Assembly: GCF_950023065.1 (NCBI RefSeq)
Contig: NC_088679.1
Location: 21,080,001-21,144,000 of the forward strand
Direction of reading: 5' to 3'
From: Planococcus citri
Taxonomy: Eukaryota > Arthropoda > Insecta > Hemiptera > Pseudococcidae
Length of the DNA: 64,000 bases
Part shown: positions 60,901-64,000 of the stretch, one piece after another
How the letters are laid out: every line of letters begins with the position of its first letter
Position numbering within the stretch: the stretch's first letter is position 1
Notes under the pieces: generated by a model
Seen by the model: only the letters and a program-made list of their open reading frames with translations
The model's database searches: none
Told to the model about the DNA's origin: nothing
Made by a program: the position numbers and the translations under genes

Positions 60901-61974
60901 GTTTGTTGATTTTTCACCAAAATGATATCAATATTTTTTTTTTTTTTTTTTGGGGGGGTGTTTATAATTACAAGATTATTACACCTGATATCAATCTTAA
61001 ATAAATTTTGTAATCATTTGTGCAATATTGATGGACTTTTATTCGATTTTGATTTTGTTTGATCAAGTTTTGGTGATTTTACAAGAATCTGTGTGACTTT
61101 ATTTTTTTATGATATTTATCTTGTACTTTGAATATTTTTTTCGCAGAATTTCATTTCATTTTGCTAAAATTCCATCTAGAATTTTTCATAATGTTCGATA
61201 ATCGGAGCAGTGATTTTAGATTTTTTGTTTTTTTAATTCGATTTTTTAGTTACCTATTGTTTTGAAATTCCGACTGAAATTGCTCGTCTTTAGCGTGGGA
61301 AAAATAGTTTTTTACATTTTTGAAGATCCTCGTCTATATTTACGAGAAAAAAAATGAGTAAAGCTTTTGTCAAGAAAAACAGTTTCTAAAAATCAATTTA
61401 AAAACAAAAATACAGAATTTAAATGAACAATCCGCCACGTAAAAATTAGAATATTTTTGATTTTTTTAAAAATTGTTTTGTTTGTTGCTTTATTGTTTTT
61501 ATTCAAATCCATTGATCAAGCATTTATGTAGTAACCTCTTGTCGATTTTTTATTTCAGAGTGCAGCAGAAATGGCAGCTACGAAACCACCCCAGTACACG
61601 TCCGGAGTGTCGCTGCCGTTTAGTCCGCATTTACGTAGATCGCTGCCGAATATGTCTGCATCTGTACATACGAGTCTGGAGCCACCTAAAATTTATCCGT
61701 ACCATTTATTAATGATATCGAATTACAGACTGCCACCGGGTGTCGACAGGTTGAACTTAGAAGTACGTATTCGAGTCTTGGAAAAACACTCATAAAACTC
61801 CAAATTATTAATCATTTATATATGTATATGAACTATTCATTATCTTTGTTTACTTTGCAGAGACACTTGTCGGACGCCGAATTCGAAACGCTTTTCCAAA
61901 TGAGTCGCACAGATTTTTACCGATTACCTCAATGGCGTCGTAACGAATTGAAAAGACGAGCTCGACTTTTTTAA
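28222..61974 (+). CDS. Unc-115: actin-binding LIM protein (abLIM/UNC-115 family), spliced, 5' incomplete
   Basis: This gene encodes a cytoskeletal adaptor whose family binds F-actin through a villin headpiece and partners through LIM domains; in animals UNC-115/abLIM acts in growth-cone and axon guidance downstream of Rac. Joined exons: 28222-28317, 37972-38155, 38314-38450, 44687-44813, 45485-45578, 49509-49599, 49708-49862, 50441-50515, 52589-52775, 52865-53110, 53209-53315, 53490-53676, 53856-53975, (54237-54284 optional), 57994-58088 or 58148-58245, 58654-58723, 59173-59213, 61559-61762, 61861-61974. The product with the second alternative exon has 776 decoded residues. Counting from the first whole codon, LIM1 is about 4-54, LIM2 63-114, LIM3 140-190, LIM4 199-251, the linker 252-715 and the villin headpiece 716-776. 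All 32 predicted zinc ligands are present. The length fits long abLIM isoforms. The initiator exon is not found. Some exons could be alternatively used. Confidence 0.93.
29640..30090 (+). repeat. GGCTCCAGAA-family dispersed repeat
   Basis: It matches 540-1010 in order and orientation: 'ggaggctccagaactgctc', then 'cgatttggcatgttgaaaat', then 'ttttggcctaaattcgattt', then 'gaaattttgacaggtgata'. Further copies are at about 44190-44470, 56520-57260 and 63850-64000. It has no coding content. Repetition within the window is clear; the class of element is unknown. Confidence 0.65.
30901..31016 (-). repeat. SINE-like copy (poly-A on the minus strand)
   Basis: A run of about 20 T is followed by 'ttgatggagctttgctgaaa', 'attatggcctaatgacctcg' and 'tttcaaatttttaggtg'. 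It shares the order and spacing of blocks with 10220-10375 and 39421-39530. Confidence 0.5.
31475..32628. mobile_element. GGTGTCTAA-ended element with AGTCCTACT words
   Basis: The left end GGTGTCTAACAGG is followed directly by GTCCTACTGGTCCTAATAGT and further AGTCCTACT-like words to about 31590. The right end TTAGACACCCTGTT is preceded by AGTCCTGCTAAAAGTCC words (32566-32597) in the same orientation. The interior repeats a 'ctcgctt-gctcggg' block followed by 'tttgctttt' near 31714, 31868, 32050 and 32177. The interior from 31636 to 31900 matches 46685-46935 (the element at 46537) well. There is no transposase. Confidence 0.65.
35735..36715. mobile_element. diverged element of the GGTGTCTA group with TCCTGCTA words
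   Basis: It starts TCTAGTAACAGTCCCTCCTG, followed by 'aatcctgctaatcctgct' and 'ttgtcctgc', and ends in 'atgtcctgctataatagtcc' and 'tgctagg'. The interior has 'gagctttcgccctc...gctcgagc' at 36090-36118, the diverged form of the block seen in the elements at 31475 and 46537. The terminal GGTGTC itself is degraded. Confidence 0.4.
37972..38155 (+). CDS. Unc-115: abLIM exon: end of LIM1 and most of LIM2
   Basis: Acceptor TTGCAG, donor GTGAGT, entry phase 1, exit phase 2. It encodes CNNSLAQGGFFQKDNNYYCK, which completes LIM1 (C33, C51, D54), then starts LIM2 (C63, C66, H83, C86, C89, C92). SLAQGGFF and GEVVSALG followed by TYH are characteristic abLIM phrases. Confidence 0.96.
38314..38450 (+). 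CDS. Unc-115: abLIM exon: end of LIM2 and LIM2-LIM3 spacer
   Basis: Acceptor TTTTTCAG, donor GTATAT, entry phase 2, exit phase 1. It encodes QPFPGGEKVTYTGKEVLCGR then C, giving LIM2 ligands C111 and C114, followed by a Ser/Thr-rich spacer (SHSQTSPTSVNGTLT). The intron before it is only 158 bp. Confidence 0.95.
39421..39530 (-). repeat. SINE-like copy (poly-A on the minus strand)
   Basis: A T run is followed by 'gaaaattgaggctagcacaa', 'aattatggccaaatgat' and 'cccagca', in the same order as at 10220 and 30901. Confidence 0.45.
39540..40250. repeat. degenerate word array (AAGTTTTTAAAAGTCTGA type)
   Basis: The phrase 'ttccaagtttttaaaagtc' and variants recur irregularly about every 50-80 bp, alternating with 'tatcaaaattgtcaa'-like text. 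No coding potential. Confidence 0.55.
40319..41227. mobile_element. 0.9 kb TIR element with GGGGTAATTCCGA repeats
   Basis: The ends are inverted repeats of about 29 bp with one mismatch, beginning TAAGGTAAAGTGGGGTAATT and continuing CCGAT. If the repeat is read from AGGTAAAG, each side is flanked by TA, a possible target duplication. The motif GGGGTAATTCCGA also occurs inside, as a palindromic pair near 40527-40556, singly near 40587-40596 and inverted near 40838-40853. An internal frame (40342-40590) has no recognisable domain. It is a non-autonomous element, probably TA-targeting. Confidence 0.85.
41400..41960. repeat. degenerate word array (TTTTTCACTAAAAATGG type)
   Basis: Repeats of 'tttttcactaaaa' followed by 'attgacatttt' or 'atggacattttt' with irregular spacing. 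Confidence 0.5.
41967..42184. mobile_element. 218-bp TIR element
   Basis: The arms TTAAATGATTCAATTTTGTT plus GAAAAT (41967-41992) and their inverse (42159-42184) match at 24 of 26 positions. The interior holds a G run near 42006-42015 and a C run near 42114-42124, themselves complementary, so the whole element can fold on itself. Confidence 0.75.
44190..44470 (+). repeat. GGCTCCAGAA-family repeat copy
   Basis: Contains 'ttctggagcctccagcgatt', 'ttagaggctccagatt', 'cacaatcgatttagcaggtc' and 'caacttcagcagctcaaaat', the same order of blocks as at 540-1010 and 29640-30090. Confidence 0.55.
44687..44813 (+). CDS. Unc-115: abLIM exon: LIM3
   Basis: Acceptor CGTTTAG, donor GTTAGT, entry phase 1, exit phase 2. 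It encodes CAGCRDDLKEGQALIALDRQ then WHVWCFKCHTCNAVLHGEY, giving LIM3 ligands C140, C143, H161, C164, C167 and C170. GQAL-ALD-QWH and the GEY ending are abLIM-specific. The donor has T at +3, a mild departure from consensus. Confidence 0.96.
44814..45484 (+). other. intron 4 (671 bp)
   Basis: Mostly single-copy DNA with a GCC-rich patch near 45141-45160. A minus-strand frame at 45028-45228 crosses that patch and has no motif. No exon is seen. Confidence 0.7.
45485..45578 (+). CDS. Unc-115: abLIM exon: end of LIM3 and start of LIM4
   Basis: Acceptor GGTTTCAG, donor GTAAGC, entry phase 2, exit phase 0. It encodes DGVPYCEKDYQKLFGVKCAY then CTRFISGKVLQ. C187 and D190 close LIM3, and C199 and C202 open LIM4. 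GVPYCEKDYQ-LFGVKC is close to identical across abLIM proteins. Confidence 0.97.
45812..45842. other. perfect hairpin, 14-bp stem and 3-nt loop
   Basis: AACGAAGCGAAATC (45812-45825), loop ATG, then GATTTCGCTTCGTT (45829-45842) with no mismatch. It is intronic. It may be an inverted-repeat scar or a folded RNA element; I see no flanking precursor-like extension of the stem. Confidence 0.85.
46537..47177. mobile_element. GGTGTCTA-group element with GTAGTGAA words
   Basis: The left end GGTATCTAACAGG is followed directly by GTAGTGCAAGTAGTGAAAGT and more GTAGTGAA words to about 46650. The interior 46685-46935 closely parallels 31636-31900, including 'gagcttttgccctcgcttcg' and the following 'ctcgggc' block, which recurs near 46912. 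The probable right end is TTGACACCTTG (about 47167-47177). GTAGTGAA words reappear at 47374-47405 beyond it, so the true right edge may lie further out. Confidence 0.55.
48092..48939. mobile_element. GGTGTCTA-ended element, diverged
   Basis: The left end ACAGGGTGTCTAATAG is followed by 'tcttgctatgattgctaatt' and 'ctgcaagacctgc'. The right end is GACACCCTG (about 48930-48938) preceded by 'ccaaagtcctga'. A diverged 'tttcgcctttacttcg' block lies near 48316. It belongs to the same group as the elements at 31475 and 46537. Confidence 0.5.
49509..49599 (+). CDS. Unc-115: abLIM exon: core of LIM4
   Basis: Acceptor TTGTACAG, donor GTATGT, entry phase 0, exit phase 1. It encodes AGDNHHFHPTCARCTKCGDP then FGDGEEMYLQ. 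LIM4 ligands H220, C223, C226 and C229 are here, and GEEMYLQG is an abLIM signature. Confidence 0.96.
49708..49862 (+). CDS. Unc-115: abLIM exon: end of LIM4 and start of linker
   Basis: Acceptor TTACACAG, donor GTATGG, entry phase 1, exit phase 0. It encodes GAIWHPKCGPGPTENGTIIN, in which H248 and C251 complete LIM4 in the HxxC form typical of abLIM, and then a low-complexity Gly/Ser/His linker ending SSSAVSETQ. Confidence 0.94.
49863..50440 (+). other. intron 7 (578 bp)
   Basis: Starts GTATGG and ends TTTTTCAG before the short Ser/Asn exon. The upstream exon's frame stays open into this intron for about 80 codons with cysteine- and phenylalanine-rich text, which looks like intron read-through and not protein. 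Confidence 0.7.
50441..50515 (+). CDS. Unc-115: abLIM exon: short Ser/Asn linker exon (75 nt)
   Basis: Acceptor TTGTTTTTCAG, donor GTAAGT, phase 0 at both ends, 25 codons: FSLHSRTSSYNGSLCNSLCN followed by SLSRK. Because both phases are 0 and the length is a multiple of three, it could be skipped without changing frame. CNSL is duplicated inside it. Confidence 0.8.
50516..52588 (+). other. intron 8 (2.1 kb)
   Basis: AT-rich without a recognised element apart from the stem-loop at 51081-51131. About 51420-51780 is text of the 'aatttttgcaatttttt' kind found in the degenerate arrays. No exon is seen. Confidence 0.6.
51081..51131. repeat. inverted repeat with duplicated left arm
   Basis: TTTGATCAGTTTTATGA (51081-51097) pairs perfectly with 51115-51131. 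The left arm's CAGTTTTATGA is immediately repeated (51098-51108), and that second copy also pairs with the same right arm as a 13-bp stem with a 2-nt loop. The right arm can therefore fold with either copy. Confidence 0.9.
52589..52775 (+). CDS. Unc-115: abLIM exon: conserved YLTEEP linker block
   Basis: Acceptor TTTGCGTAG, donor GTAAGA, entry phase 0, exit phase 1. Residues about 320-381 include ISRIYTYSYLTEEPSLGYLK, then RPIEPYDKPPTSPHFHRP. The SYLTEEP, GYLKRP and SPHFHRP strings form the conserved region between the LIM domains and the headpiece in abLIM proteins, and the Pro/Ser/Tyr content suits phospho-regulated binding. This last point is inference. Confidence 0.95.
52865..53110 (+). 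CDS. Unc-115: abLIM exon: Ser-rich stretch and FPAAKPP motif
   Basis: Acceptor TGTTACAG, donor GTAAGA, entry phase 1, exit phase 1. After a Ser/Arg-rich start (SSIRGSSRSSTLKSAGGKSA) it reads PIELAHFPAAKPPPRGEKAK then IERDDFPAPPYPYSDP. The order FPAA, K-I-E, W/F-P-x-P-P matches the equivalent vertebrate abLIM segment. Confidence 0.94.
53209..53315 (+). CDS. Unc-115: abLIM exon: acidic linker
   Basis: Acceptor AAATGTAG after a T run, donor GTAGGT, entry phase 1, exit phase 0. It encodes RRKRWSDSYKEVSISDDEDE then VDRVERKEDGQHRIK: basic, then strongly acidic. The basic-Ser-acidic order is shared with other abLIMs. Confidence 0.92.
53490..53676 (+). CDS. Unc-115: abLIM exon: predicted charged helix and SRY-SPIN block
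   Basis: Acceptor ATTTGCAG, donor GTAATT, entry phase 0, exit phase 1. KEEEELSKIASGIGKVFLQN then LKEREKLQKWKQ is heptad-like and probably helical, followed by SHIDPRNASRCPSASKEPAY and RLRYQSPINA. The SGLGQLIL-like core and YxSPINAS ending are conserved in the family. The frame continues about 30 codons into the intron, which is read-through. Confidence 0.93.
53856..53975 (+). CDS. Unc-115: abLIM exon: Ser/Arg-rich linker
   Basis: Acceptor AATTTTCAG, donor GTAAAT, entry phase 1, exit phase 1. It encodes PSRNLDHPRPWEEEDPFERS then YSCRGSSVGRSTGAISSYN. It can splice in frame to the 48-nt cassette or to either of the paired exons further on. Confidence 0.9.
54237..54284 (+). CDS. Unc-115: candidate 48-nt cassette exon of abLIM
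   Basis: It lies between an acceptor-like CATCTGTTAG and a donor-like GTAAAT, entered and left in phase 1, adding 16 residues (about DLSTRNLRSPWIHLET). Its length is a multiple of three, so inclusion is frame-neutral, and no stop occurs in it. The support is splice sites and phase only; I know of no clear counterpart in other abLIMs. Confidence 0.45.
54880..55640. repeat. degenerate word array (GCCAAAAATTGCTAAAAAGTC type)
   Basis: Irregular repetition of 'gcaaaaattgctaaaa', 'gtcaaaaat' and 'aaaaagtct' phrases, in the same orientation and style as 20750-21477 and 24540-25170. A T run of about 30 lies near 54922-54950. Confidence 0.6.
56520..57260 (+). repeat. GGCTCCAGAA-family repeat, two tandem-like copies
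   Basis: 'ttggaggctccagcaaattc' near 56530 and 'ttggaggctccagaacgatt' near 56743 each begin a similar block; the second runs on to 'ggtaccaatgaaatttcagc'. A third, 'ggaagctccggagcgtttca', lies near 57050. The blocks parallel 29640-30090. Confidence 0.55.
57994..58088 (+). CDS. Unc-115: abLIM alternative exon A (95 nt) of a mutually exclusive pair
   Basis: Acceptor TTTTTTTTGTAG, donor GTAAGT, entry phase 1, exit phase 0. It encodes VTGDYIPRHASPALKSSTLP then ASLTTHHNINS. The other two frames either stop or give implausible peptides. It cannot be followed by exon B: joining them makes TTG TGA at once. It can splice in frame to 58654. Confidence 0.75.
58148..58245 (+). CDS. Unc-115: abLIM alternative exon B (98 nt) of a mutually exclusive pair
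   Basis: Acceptor TTGAATTCTAG, donor GTAAGT, entry phase 1, exit phase 0. It encodes VSSLRHVPKPGYGLAPQYTN then KLYGSVGATNIS. The HVPKPGYGLAP phrase is the more family-like of the two alternatives. It is separated from exon A by a 59-bp intron. Confidence 0.85.
58246..58653 (+). other. intron after the exclusive exon pair (408 bp)
   Basis: It begins GTAAGT and ends TTTTCAG. Its first 260 bp are GC-richer and more balanced in base composition than most introns here, which could mean regulatory sequence for the exon choice. No open exon with matching phase is found. Confidence 0.6.
58654..58723 (+). CDS. Unc-115: abLIM exon: GDFS linker segment
   Basis: Acceptor ATTTTCAG, donor GTAAGT, entry phase 0, exit phase 1. 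It encodes GDFSISGLGEKARSTDFSSG then KSD. Ser/Asp-rich. Confidence 0.92.
58724..59172 (+). other. intron 15 (449 bp)
   Basis: AT-rich GT-AG intron with no visible feature beyond its splice sites. Confidence 0.6.
59173..59213 (+). CDS. Unc-115: abLIM micro-exon: SEMDRGAM (41 nt)
   Basis: Acceptor TTCCGGTGCAG, donor GTATGT, entry phase 1, exit phase 0. It encodes SVGSLSEMDRGAM. The phases fit on both sides and SxSEMDRG is recognisable in the family, so I accept it despite its small size. Confidence 0.9.
59214..61558 (+). other. intron 16 (2.3 kb), AT-rich with degenerate repeats
   Basis: Text of the type 'tttttgaaaatttgaaaaag' and 'gattttttacgattttatg' repeats irregularly (59370-60760), with T runs near 60180-60192 and 60367-60385 and a C run near 60794-60804. 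No coding exon is seen. Confidence 0.65.
61559..61762 (+). CDS. Unc-115: abLIM exon: end of linker and N-terminal half of the villin headpiece
   Basis: Acceptor TTTATTTCAG, donor GTACGT, phase 0 at both ends. After SAAEMAATKPPQYTSGVSLP and LRRSLPNMSASV it reads KIYPYHLLMISNYRLPPGVD then RLNLE. The YPY-x-LL motif and LPPGVD-x-x-LE are the conserved start of the abLIM/dematin-type headpiece. Confidence 0.97.
61861..61974 (+). CDS. Unc-115: abLIM terminal exon: C-terminal half of the villin headpiece
   Basis: Acceptor TACTTTGCAG, phase 0, stop TAA at 61972-61974. It encodes RHLSDAEFETLFQMSRTDFY then RLPQWRRNELKRRARLF. The R-x-L-S-x-x-E-F, F-x-M-S, LP-x-WRRN and terminal basic-LF features identify the headpiece core. 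The usual C-terminal lysines (KKKAxLF) are largely arginine here, which keeps the charge. Confidence 0.98.
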   Translation, partial: RHLSDAEFETLFQMSRTDFYRLPQWRRNELKRRARLF

Positions 61975-62422
61975 TTTCTACAAAAACATTGACAGCTTAC
62001 GACGTTACTCGAGTCGGTGGATTTTACGCCATTTACCTACCTTTTTATTACATATTTTTTTCTGTGACGTATATATGCCGAAGCGTTTTCATATGTATTT
62101 TTAATCGAATCTATGATAAATTTCCTTTTAACCAAATAAGCGTGATAGGCTTTTGTTGTCTAGAAACCAAAAACAAATTTTACCCTATGGACGTTACTTG
62201 TATTATGATTATTTTTTTGCTTTAATTTTTTTTCACCATTTATCGCATTTTTACGTCTTGTAATTACGACGTAATTTACGTTACAATTTTTTTTTTTTTT
62301 TGATAATTTATTCGTACACTGTGAACGCATCTATTGGATGGTTTATTTTTCATTTGTCTTCGATAAGTACGTAGTCGGGCTACGTGAACTTTGAAAAAGA
62401 AATCACTTTCCTATGTCGAGGA

Positions 62423-62428
62423 AATAAA
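62423..62428 (+). promoter_or_regulatory. candidate proximal polyadenylation signal
   Basis: AATAAA about 450 nt after the stop codon, within GAAATAAAAAAATAAATACC. Use of this site would give a short 3' UTR. Confidence 0.35.
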
Positions 62429-62965
62429 AAAATAAATACCAAAATTCTAATTGTATTGTCGATCAAGATCGTATATGTTTTTTTTTTGCCTTTTCTGCCA
62501 TCGTATCGCGCACGAGTATTTTCTTTTTTTTCTCTCTCTCTCCTATAATCAAAGTGCCTTTATTCGTTATCACGCCGTTGAAATATTGTATATTTTTTTT
62601 CCTTTTCTAAACACACGAAGTAATTTTTTTCAGAATGAAAAATGTAAGGGAAAAAAAGAATATTCTCGTTCGTTCAATTTTATGGTTAATTTCTCTGTAT
62701 TTTAATTTATTAAAAAAAGCGTTGTTATTTAGTTTTAATTTACGTCGTATTACGTGTACTTTGTAGTATATCGAAACAACCCACGAGAATGAATACGTTC
62801 GAGTCTACTTTGGCCGAATTTTTTTGAGCTAAATTTCCAAATACGAGATGCTTTCGTTTTAAATGACTATTATAATTATTATAGTAAAACTGGACGTATG
62901 TAAAACATCGATGGATTTGTTTTTTTTTTTTTGGACGATTTTTCTATGTTACGAAGTGTAAAGTG

Positions 62966-63013
62966 ATTGATCTCTTTCTCTCTATCTATCTAATCTCTCT
63001 CTCTCTCTATCTT
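62966..63013. repeat. CT/TATC microsatellite
   Basis: A run such as 'tctctttctctctatctatc', then TCTCTCTCTCTCTCTAT, about 48 bp, in the probable 3' UTR. Confidence 0.85.
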
Positions 63014-63538
63014 GTGTATTTCTTTTAATTTTTTTTTCAAATTTCAAATTTGGACCAGTCTCTAAGAGATTTTGCCAACGCATGGATTGCGTTTCCGAAA
63101 TTTCCTTGGAGGATAACGAAGTATCGATTTGCATGTCTTGATATCAACAACAAAAACAACGTATTCAATCGATGATAAATTTTCTATCGTATTATTTTGC
63201 TAGTCTTATTATTTTTTCTTTTTTTTCTTTCTTGTGCGTAATGTTTTAATTTATTATCGTTTTTAATATACAATAAGTTATGTACACAAACACACGCGCC
63301 TTTTTAAAAAAAAATTGCCAAGGAAAGGTAATATGCGTCGAAGTGCAAATACATGCGAAAGCTTTGAAAAAAAAGACGCGATATACGAAGAAGTACATTA
63401 CATACAAAAGCTAAATAAGGACACGGTATATTTCGGTTGTGTAAAAGCATGGCAGCTTTATGTAAGTACATTTTATTTTATTGTATGATTATTTTTCTTT
63501 CCTCTTTTTTTTTGCTGTTTGAAAAATGTGTATTTCAA

Positions 63539-63544
63539 AATAAA
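63539..63544 (+). promoter_or_regulatory. candidate distal polyadenylation signal
   Basis: AATAAA followed about 22 nt later by a long T-rich tract. It coincides with the change from single-copy to repeat DNA. Confidence 0.4.
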
Positions 63545-63560
63545 TATTTTACTCTTCTAG

Positions 63561-64000
63561 CTCGTTTTTTTTTTTTTTTTTTTTTTTTTTTTTGAAAAAA
63601 AATAATGTTTAGTCTGCTTATAAAGGAGTTCTTCGAATTGGCAACCTCCGATTTGAACGAAAATAAACTACCTAGGTTGAAAAAGCATGTCCGTTAATTT
63701 TTTAATTTCCGACAAATTTTTGAAAATTCTAAAAAAAATCGGGAAAAAAAGTTTTTATGGCAATTTTTGAACTTTTTTTAGAAAATATGAATCTTTTTTA
63801 GCAAAATGGATCAATGTGGATAATTTATTTGATTCAACTCCCACACACGTCAACAACTTAATAGTTTTGGGACATAATGCAGCCTTCAGCGATTTTTTAA
63901 TCTATTGTGATGAATGTCCCAAATACGAATCCGTAGTTAATTAATCCAAAATGACCATTTTTTGGGCTTCTGGAGTCCAGGGGTTCCCAAAGTTGTGAGT
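63561..64000. repeat. repeat flank with a GGCTCCAGAA-family copy
   Basis: A T run (63566-63592) is followed by AT-rich repeat text. About 63780-63935 ('cccacacacgtcaacaactt', 'ttttgggacataatgcagcc') parallels 44150-44240 ('cccacacgtcaaaaactact', 'agttttgggccattctggag'). No gene is seen before the window ends. Confidence 0.5.

Larger units (their letters stand above)
61975..63560 (+). other. Unc-115: probable 3' UTR of the abLIM gene
   Basis: It has no repeats of the classes seen in the flank until about 63566, and no ORF above background. Candidate polyadenylation signals are AATAAA at 62423-62428 and at 63539-63544; the latter is followed by a long T-rich stretch (63566-63592), the arrangement expected downstream of a cleavage site. 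A CT-rich microsatellite lies within it. The exact end is a guess. Confidence 0.5.

Noticed and set aside
61473..61712. 79-codon ORF on the + strand
   Set aside because: A different frame of the headpiece exon. The frame starting AGT GCA GCA at 61559 carries the conserved headpiece.
1..64000. CRISPR arrays, bacterial operons, Shine-Dalgarno sites, riboswitches
   Set aside because: Clear spliceosomal introns and metazoan domains show animal nuclear DNA. The tandem repeats lack the repeat-unique spacer structure of CRISPR.
1..64000. tRNA or rRNA genes
   Set aside because: I found no cloverleaf-compatible A and B box pair or rRNA-like stretch by eye. A covariance-model scan would be needed to exclude them fully.

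Overview
The window is AT-rich animal nuclear DNA. It holds one multi-exon gene on the + strand that I can identify with confidence, embedded in long introns and flanks full of mobile-element remnants. The spliced product is an actin-binding LIM protein (abLIM / UNC-115 family): four LIM zinc-binding domains, a low-complexity linker with abLIM-specific blocks, and a C-terminal villin headpiece. Short GT-AG introns mixed with long repeat-filled ones, and one abLIM-type gene of this architecture, suggest an arthropod, most likely an insect. I cannot place the species from sequence alone.

Layout. 1-4336: AT-rich flank with a 1.4 kb foldback palindrome (1925-3307). 4337-4525: an orphan exon-like ORF with protein-like composition that I cannot identify. 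4526-28221: no recognised genes; it carries a SINE-like copy, a second large foldback with a tandem 33-bp palindromic repeat beside it (13.5-15.4 kb), elements with GGTGTCTA termini (15.5-16.9 kb), a TIR element with a nested TIR element (18985-20625), degenerate short-word arrays (20.7-25.2 kb) and another inverted repeat (25.4-26.1 kb). 28222-61974: the abLIM gene, at least 18 constitutive or alternative coding exons over 33.75 kb. 61975 to about 63560: probable 3' UTR. 63.6-64.0 kb: repeat DNA.

Gene model. Splicing the listed exons keeps one open frame of 776 decoded residues plus the TAA stop; every exon phase joins correctly. The 5' end is missing: the first decoded exon begins inside a codon and I could not place the initiator exon. 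Near the 3' end two adjacent exons (57994-58088 and 58148-58245) have the same entry and exit phase, are 59 bp apart, and cannot be joined without an immediate stop, which is the signature of a mutually exclusive pair. A 48-nt phase-neutral cassette exon (54237-54284) lies upstream of them.

Repeats. The most unusual repeat pattern is a family of elements with GGTGTCTAA-like ends. Immediately inside the end, different copies carry arrays of different short words (GTCATGAA, AGTCCTACT, GTAGTGAA, TCCTGCTA), although two of the copies clearly share their interior.
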